From: DATDAH01 sp963845425
GTDB lineage: Bacteria > Actinomycetota > Acidimicrobiia > Acidimicrobiales > DATDAH01
Direction of reading: 5' to 3'
Length of the DNA stretch: 64,000 nt
Assembly (NCBI GenBank): GCA_963845425.1
Contig: CAWJSC010000001.1
Location: 1 to 64,000, forward strand
Both the position numbers and the translations under genes were made by a program. Shown one piece after another: positions 60,619 to 64,000 of this stretch (position 1 is the first letter of the stretch; every line of letters starts with the position of its first letter). The notes under the pieces are model-generated. The model had not been told where the DNA came from. It was given only the letters and a program-made list of their open reading frames with translations, and did no database searches.

Positions 60619-62046
60619 TCAGCCGTCGGCTTCGTCGGCGGCCAGGGATCGGCGGTCGAGCTTCTGCATGGCGGTGAGGGGGAGCGCGTCGACGAGCCGG
60701 ACGGCCTCGGGGAGCTTGTGGGCCGACAATCGGTCCTCGGCGAAGGATCGCAGGTCGTTCAGGGTCGGCGGGGCGGTCGGGTCGCGCGGCACGACGACGG
60801 CGACGCCGATCTCGGACATGATCTCGTCCGGGCGGGGGACGATGGCGATCTCGGCCACGGCGGGATGCTCGGAGAGGACGGCCTCGACCTCGAGGGGGTA
60901 GACGTTGTAGCCGCCCCGGATGAACATCTCCTTGGCCCGCCCCGCCAGGACCAGACAGCCGGCCTCGTCGAGAGCGCCGAGGTCACCGGAGTGCAGCCAG
61001 CCGTCCCGTAGCGCGAGAGCGGTGGCCTCCGGGTCGCCCCAGTAGCCCGCCATGACGCAGGGCGAGCGAAGGCAGACCTCGCCCACGTCGCCGTCCGGCA
61101 CCGCGTGGCCGTCCTCGCCCCGGACGGACAGCTCGACCGGCGGGCGGGGCCGGCCCACGGTGTAGAGCGCCTCGCTGTTCGGGGCGTCGAAGGCCGTGCC
61201 CGTGCCCACCCCCCCGCTCTCTGTCGAGGAATAGCGGATGGAGTAGGCGGCGCCGAAGCGCTCCCGGGCCTCGTGGACCAGGGCCGGAGGCGAGGGCGCC
61301 GCCCCGACGATGATCGTCTGCACGCAGCTCAGGTCACGCCGGTCGAAGTCCGGCTCCTGGAGGAGCAGGGCGATCTGGGGGGCGACGCCGCCGACCGAGG
61401 GCACCCGGTGGGCCTCGATCTGGTCGAGCACGTCTGAGGCCCGCCAGCGGTCGAGCAGCAGTTGCGTGGCGCCGAGGCGCAGGTACCAGGCCAGCTTGGT
61501 CATGAACCCGATGTGGGCGAACTGGGTCGAGGCCAGCATCGGCCCCCCGCCACCCCACGTGTCGCCGACGTCGGCGGCGGTGATGGCGGCGATCTGGCGC
61601 ACCCGGAACTCGGCGCCCCGGGGTCGTCCTGTGGTGCCGGACGTGAGCACGATGGCCACCGGCCGATCGGGGTCGTCGGGCAGCGCCGGAGGTGCCTCGT
61701 CGGGTACCCGCAGACGGGCCACCTCCGCACTCGAGGTCACGACGAGGTCCGGGTCCACGACCGCCAGCGCCGTGGCCCGTTCGGCATCGGTCAGGCGGGG
61801 GTTCACCCCCGCGGTCACGGCCCCCACCTTCGTCAGCGCGGCGTAGGCCACGACGTAGGCGGGCGTCGACGGCAGGGTCAGAGCGACGACAGAGCCGAGG
61901 CCGACCCCCCGGCGGCCCAGGCCCACCGCCACCTCGTCCGAGTGCCGGTCGAGATCGACATAGCTGACCGGCGCCCCGTCCGGCGCGAGCAGCGCCGGGC
62001 GGTCCCCGAAGCGCCGTGCCGCCTCGGGGACGATCCTGTCGAGCAC
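60619..62046 (-). CDS. Acyl-CoA ligase (AMP-binding, FadD-like)
   Basis: A 475-residue adenylate-forming enzyme. The P-loop is VLTSGTTGRPRG. The A5 motif is YSSTESGGVG, the hinge LHSGDLGALD, and AGRAKEMFIRGGYNVYPLEVE contains the A8 hinge. The catalytic lysine is in LTAMQKLDRRSL near the C-terminus. It activates a carboxylic acid as its CoA thioester. The GTG at 62046 lies 6 nt after CAGACT, as with the P450. Substrate unknown; it might act before the P450 or the SDR. Confidence 0.9.
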   Translation of the reverse strand: MLDRIVPEAARRFGDRPALLAPDGAPVSYVDLDRHSDEVAVGLGRRGVGLGSVVALTLPSTPAYVVAYAALTKVGAVTAGVNPRLTDAERATALAVVDPDLVVTSSAEVARLRVPDEAPPALPDDPDRPVAIVLTSGTTGRPRGAEFRVRQIAAITAADVGDTWGGGGPMLASTQFAHIGFMTKLAWYLRLGATQLLLDRWRASDVLDQIEAHRVPSVGGVAPQIALLLQEPDFDRRDLSCVQTIIVGAAPSPPALVHEARERFGAAYSIRYSSTESGGVGTGTAFDAPNSEALYTVGRPRPPVELSVRGEDGHAVPDGDVGEVCLRSPCVMAGYWGDPEATALALRDGWLHSGDLGALDEAGCLVLAGRAKEMFIRGGYNVYPLEVEAVLSEHPAVAEIAIVPRPDEIMSEIGVAVVVPRDPTAPPTLNDLRSFAEDRLSAHKLPEAVRLVDALPLTAMQKLDRRSLAADEADG

Positions 62047-62165
62047 GCCGAGAGTCTGGCCGCCCCGCCCCGACCGGCGGCAACTGGTGGCCCTGGCGCG
62101 GGTGACACCACTCGACGGGATCGCCGGTTGGCCGAGTCGGGAACGATCGTGGCTGCCGCGACCAC

Positions 62166-62171
62166 TACGCT
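62166..62171 (+). promoter_or_regulatory. Putative -10 box of the second LLM gene
   Basis: TACGCT, 10 nt before the GTG at 62182. Confidence 0.3.
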
Positions 62172-62181
62172 GCCGCGCACC

Positions 62182-63165
62182 GTGCTGACCTTCATCCGCT
62201 TCGACATGCGGGCGCCGGCCTCGGGCGCCGCCTCCGCCGCCGAGCTCCATTCGGCCACCCTCGACATGGCCGAGTGGGCCGACCGCGTCGGCTTCGACTC
62301 CATCGTGGTCAGCGAGCACCACGGGGCCGAGGACGGCTTCCTGCCCTCGCCGATCGTGGCCGCCGCCGCCATCGCCGGCCGCACTCGGCGGGCCGGCATC
62401 AGCATCTCGGCCCTGCTGGCCCCGCTGCACGACCCCATCCGCGTGGCCGAGGACCTGGCCGTGCTCGATCTGCTGTCGGAAGGGCGGGTGGTCACCATCC
62501 TCGGCCTCGGCTACCGGCCCGAGGAGTACACGATGTTCGGCGTGCCGTGGGAAACCCGCGGTGCCTACTTCGACGAGTGGGTGCAGGCCCTCCTCGACGC
62601 CTGGAAGGGTGAGCCGTTCGTCTACCAGGACCGCAGGATCCCCGCGGTCACCCCCCGGCCCCTCACCGACCCCCACCCGCCGATATTCATCGGCGGCCGG
62701 TCGAAGGCCTCGGCCCGACGCGCCGCCCGCTTCGGCCTGAACTTCTTCCCCGACTCCTCGGACCCCGCCCTACGGGAGGCCTACGAGACCGCCTGTGTGG
62801 CCGAGGGCCGGGAGCCCGGCTTCATGATCACGCCCGAGGACCCGGTCACCTTCGTGTTCGTCCATGACGACCCCGACGGCTACTGGGAACGCATCGGCCC
62901 CCACGTGCTGCACGAGGCCATGACCTACTCGGGCTGGCAGCGGGAGGGCGAGACGTCCTCGGCTGCCACCGACGCCCGCTCCCTCGAGGAGTTGAAGGCC
63001 GGGGACCGCTTCGCCGTCCTGACGCCCGACGAGGCTGTGGCCCACCTCCACCGGGGCAACCTGCTCCTGTACCCCCTCTGCGGCGGCCTCCCGCCGGAGC
63101 TGGCGTGGGAGTCCCTGCACCTCGTCGAGCACGAGGTCCTCCCGAAGGCCCGCTCGGGATCGTGA
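62182..63165 (+). CDS. Luciferase-like monooxygenase family protein
   Basis: About 327 residues of the bacterial luciferase-like fold. It reads LTFIRFDMRAPASG, then DSIVVSEHHGAEDGFLPSP, LLAPLHDPIRVAEDLAVLD and VTILGLGYRPEEYTMFG. These fit FMN- or F420-dependent members that act on alkanes, lipids or similar substrates. GTG 62182 matches the family N-terminus; GTG 62149 is an in-frame alternative. It overlaps the SDR by 4 nt (GTGA), so the two proteins probably work together. Confidence 0.88.
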   Translation: MLTFIRFDMRAPASGAASAAELHSATLDMAEWADRVGFDSIVVSEHHGAEDGFLPSPIVAAAAIAGRTRRAGISISALLAPLHDPIRVAEDLAVLDLLSEGRVVTILGLGYRPEEYTMFGVPWETRGAYFDEWVQALLDAWKGEPFVYQDRRIPAVTPRPLTDPHPPIFIGGRSKASARRAARFGLNFFPDSSDPALREAYETACVAEGREPGFMITPEDPVTFVFVHDDPDGYWERIGPHVLHEAMTYSGWQREGETSSAATDARSLEELKAGDRFAVLTPDEAVAHLHRGNLLLYPLCGGLPPELAWESLHLVEHEVLPKARSGS

Positions 63166-63986
63166 GCGGGCCGGTCGACCTCGACGTCAGCCCGGCGGGG
63201 ATGCTGCTGACGGACCGGGTCGCCGTGGTCACCGGCGCCGCCCAGGGCATCGGCGAGGCCTGTGCCGTCGGCCTGGCCCGCTTCGGCGCCCACGTGGCGG
63301 TCTGTGACCGCAACGCCGAGGGCCTGGCCGCCACCGTGGCCGACGTCGAGGCGCTCGGGCGTCGGGCCGTCAGCGGGGAGCTGGATGTCCGCGACCCCGA
63401 TGCCGTCGACACCTTCCTGTCCACCGTCGAGGCCGAGTACGGCCACGTCGACATCCTGGTCAACAACGCCGGTGGCACGTTCTTCTCCCCCTTCCTGGAC
63501 GTCAGCGGGCGGGGGGAAGCGGCCCTCATCGCCGAGAACTTCACCCAGGTGTCGCACTTCATCCGCCGCACGGTCCCACTGATGGGGGAGCGCGGCGGCT
63601 CGATCGTGAACGTGACCTCCATCGAGGCCCACCGGGCCGGGCCCGGCTTCGCCGTCTACTCGGCCATGAAGGCCGCGGTCGAGAACCTGACCAAGAGCCT
63701 GGCCTTGGAGCTGGCGGAGCGGCGCATCCGGGTCAACTGCATCGCGCCCGACATGATCCCGACACCCGGCGACGAGGGCCTGTCCGTCGACGCCGCGGCG
63801 GCCGAGCGGGACTGGTCGACGACCGTGCTGCCCGAGATGGGCCACCCCGACGACTGCGCGGCCGCCGTGGTCTACCTGGCCTCGGACTTCGCCCGCTTCC
63901 TCACCGGCTCCACCCTGCACCCCGACTCCGGCAACCTGGCCAGCGGCGGCTGGAAGCGCCTCCCCGACGGCAGGTACACGCTGTAG
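63162..63986 (+). CDS. SDR-family oxidoreductase
   Basis: A 274-residue classical short-chain dehydrogenase. The cofactor loop is VTGAAQGIGEA, followed by LDVRDPDA, NNAGGTFFSP, the catalytic Ser in VNVTSIEAH, and the YSAMK Tyr/Lys pair. The Asp-like residue in VAVCDRN suggests NAD rather than NADP. Specificity is not predictable. It starts at GTG 63162, coupled to the LLM enzyme, and ends 14 bases before the window edge. Confidence 0.92.
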   Translation: MSGPVDLDVSPAGMLLTDRVAVVTGAAQGIGEACAVGLARFGAHVAVCDRNAEGLAATVADVEALGRRAVSGELDVRDPDAVDTFLSTVEAEYGHVDILVNNAGGTFFSPFLDVSGRGEAALIAENFTQVSHFIRRTVPLMGERGGSIVNVTSIEAHRAGPGFAVYSAMKAAVENLTKSLALELAERRIRVNCIAPDMIPTPGDEGLSVDAAAAERDWSTTVLPEMGHPDDCAAAVVYLASDFARFLTGSTLHPDSGNLASGGWKRLPDGRYTL

Positions 63987-64000
63987 TCGTCATCGGTCCT

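Overview
The window is high-GC actinobacterial chromosome. Two WhiB regulators, a TatA/ECF-sigma block, a UPF0182 membrane protein, a mycothiol-type arsenate reductase, F420-type luciferase-like enzymes and a Phd/VapC pair all point to Actinomycetota. My inference is Acidimicrobiia or a close relative. There is no rRNA, tRNA, CRISPR array, prophage or insertion sequence that I can see. Gene density is very high; no gene-free stretch exceeds about 300 bases.

Layout. 1-10 kb: penicillin-binding protein, malate dehydrogenase, Fpg/Nei glycosylase, SCP2-like protein, a Phd/VapC toxin-antitoxin pair, DedA, a DUF4239-like protein, and succinate dehydrogenase sdhAB. 10-16 kb: a GH2 beta-mannosidase-like enzyme divergent from a MoxR AAA ATPase plus VWA pair. 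16-24 kb: whiB, formimidoyltransferase, tatA, ECF sigma and membrane partner, second whiB, polyphosphate kinase, Nudix and M48 peptidase. 23-25.7 kb: arsenic resistance (acr3, CadI/ArsI-like dioxygenase, arsR, arsC) with two operator-like regions. 25.7-34 kb: a complete phosphate regulon (pstS, pstC, pstA, pstB, two phoU, surE, PhoR-like kinase, PhoP/RegX3-like regulator) with PHO-box repeats before pstS and pstC. 34-41 kb: MFS protein, DUF2342 zincin, epimerase, a degenerate HtrA-like protein, moaE and mreB. 41-46 kb: a branched-chain amino acid type ABC importer. 46-55.6 kb: envelope and cell-division related proteins (HEAT protein, PDZ-Lon protease, DivIVA-like coiled coil, UPF0182, MsrA, polysaccharide deacetylase). 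55.7-64 kb: a redox/lipid catabolic group (two luciferase-like monooxygenases, M28 peptidase, FMN hydroxyacid dehydrogenase, P450, acyl-CoA ligase, SDR).

Themes. Many start codons lie 6-10 nt after a TANNNT hexamer, which suggests that leaderless transcripts are common. Two genes appear to start at CTG inside a CTGA overlap. About twenty single-base indels break otherwise well-conserved genes, most of them in the first 10 kb; I read these as sequence errors and annotate the genes as whole.

Most striking observations: a pstS whose two halves are in swapped order (an apparent circular permutation); two 56-nt hairpin elements with identical ends and different but still paired stems, one in each of the two large convergent intergenic gaps; and an HtrA-like protein that has lost the catalytic His and Ser.
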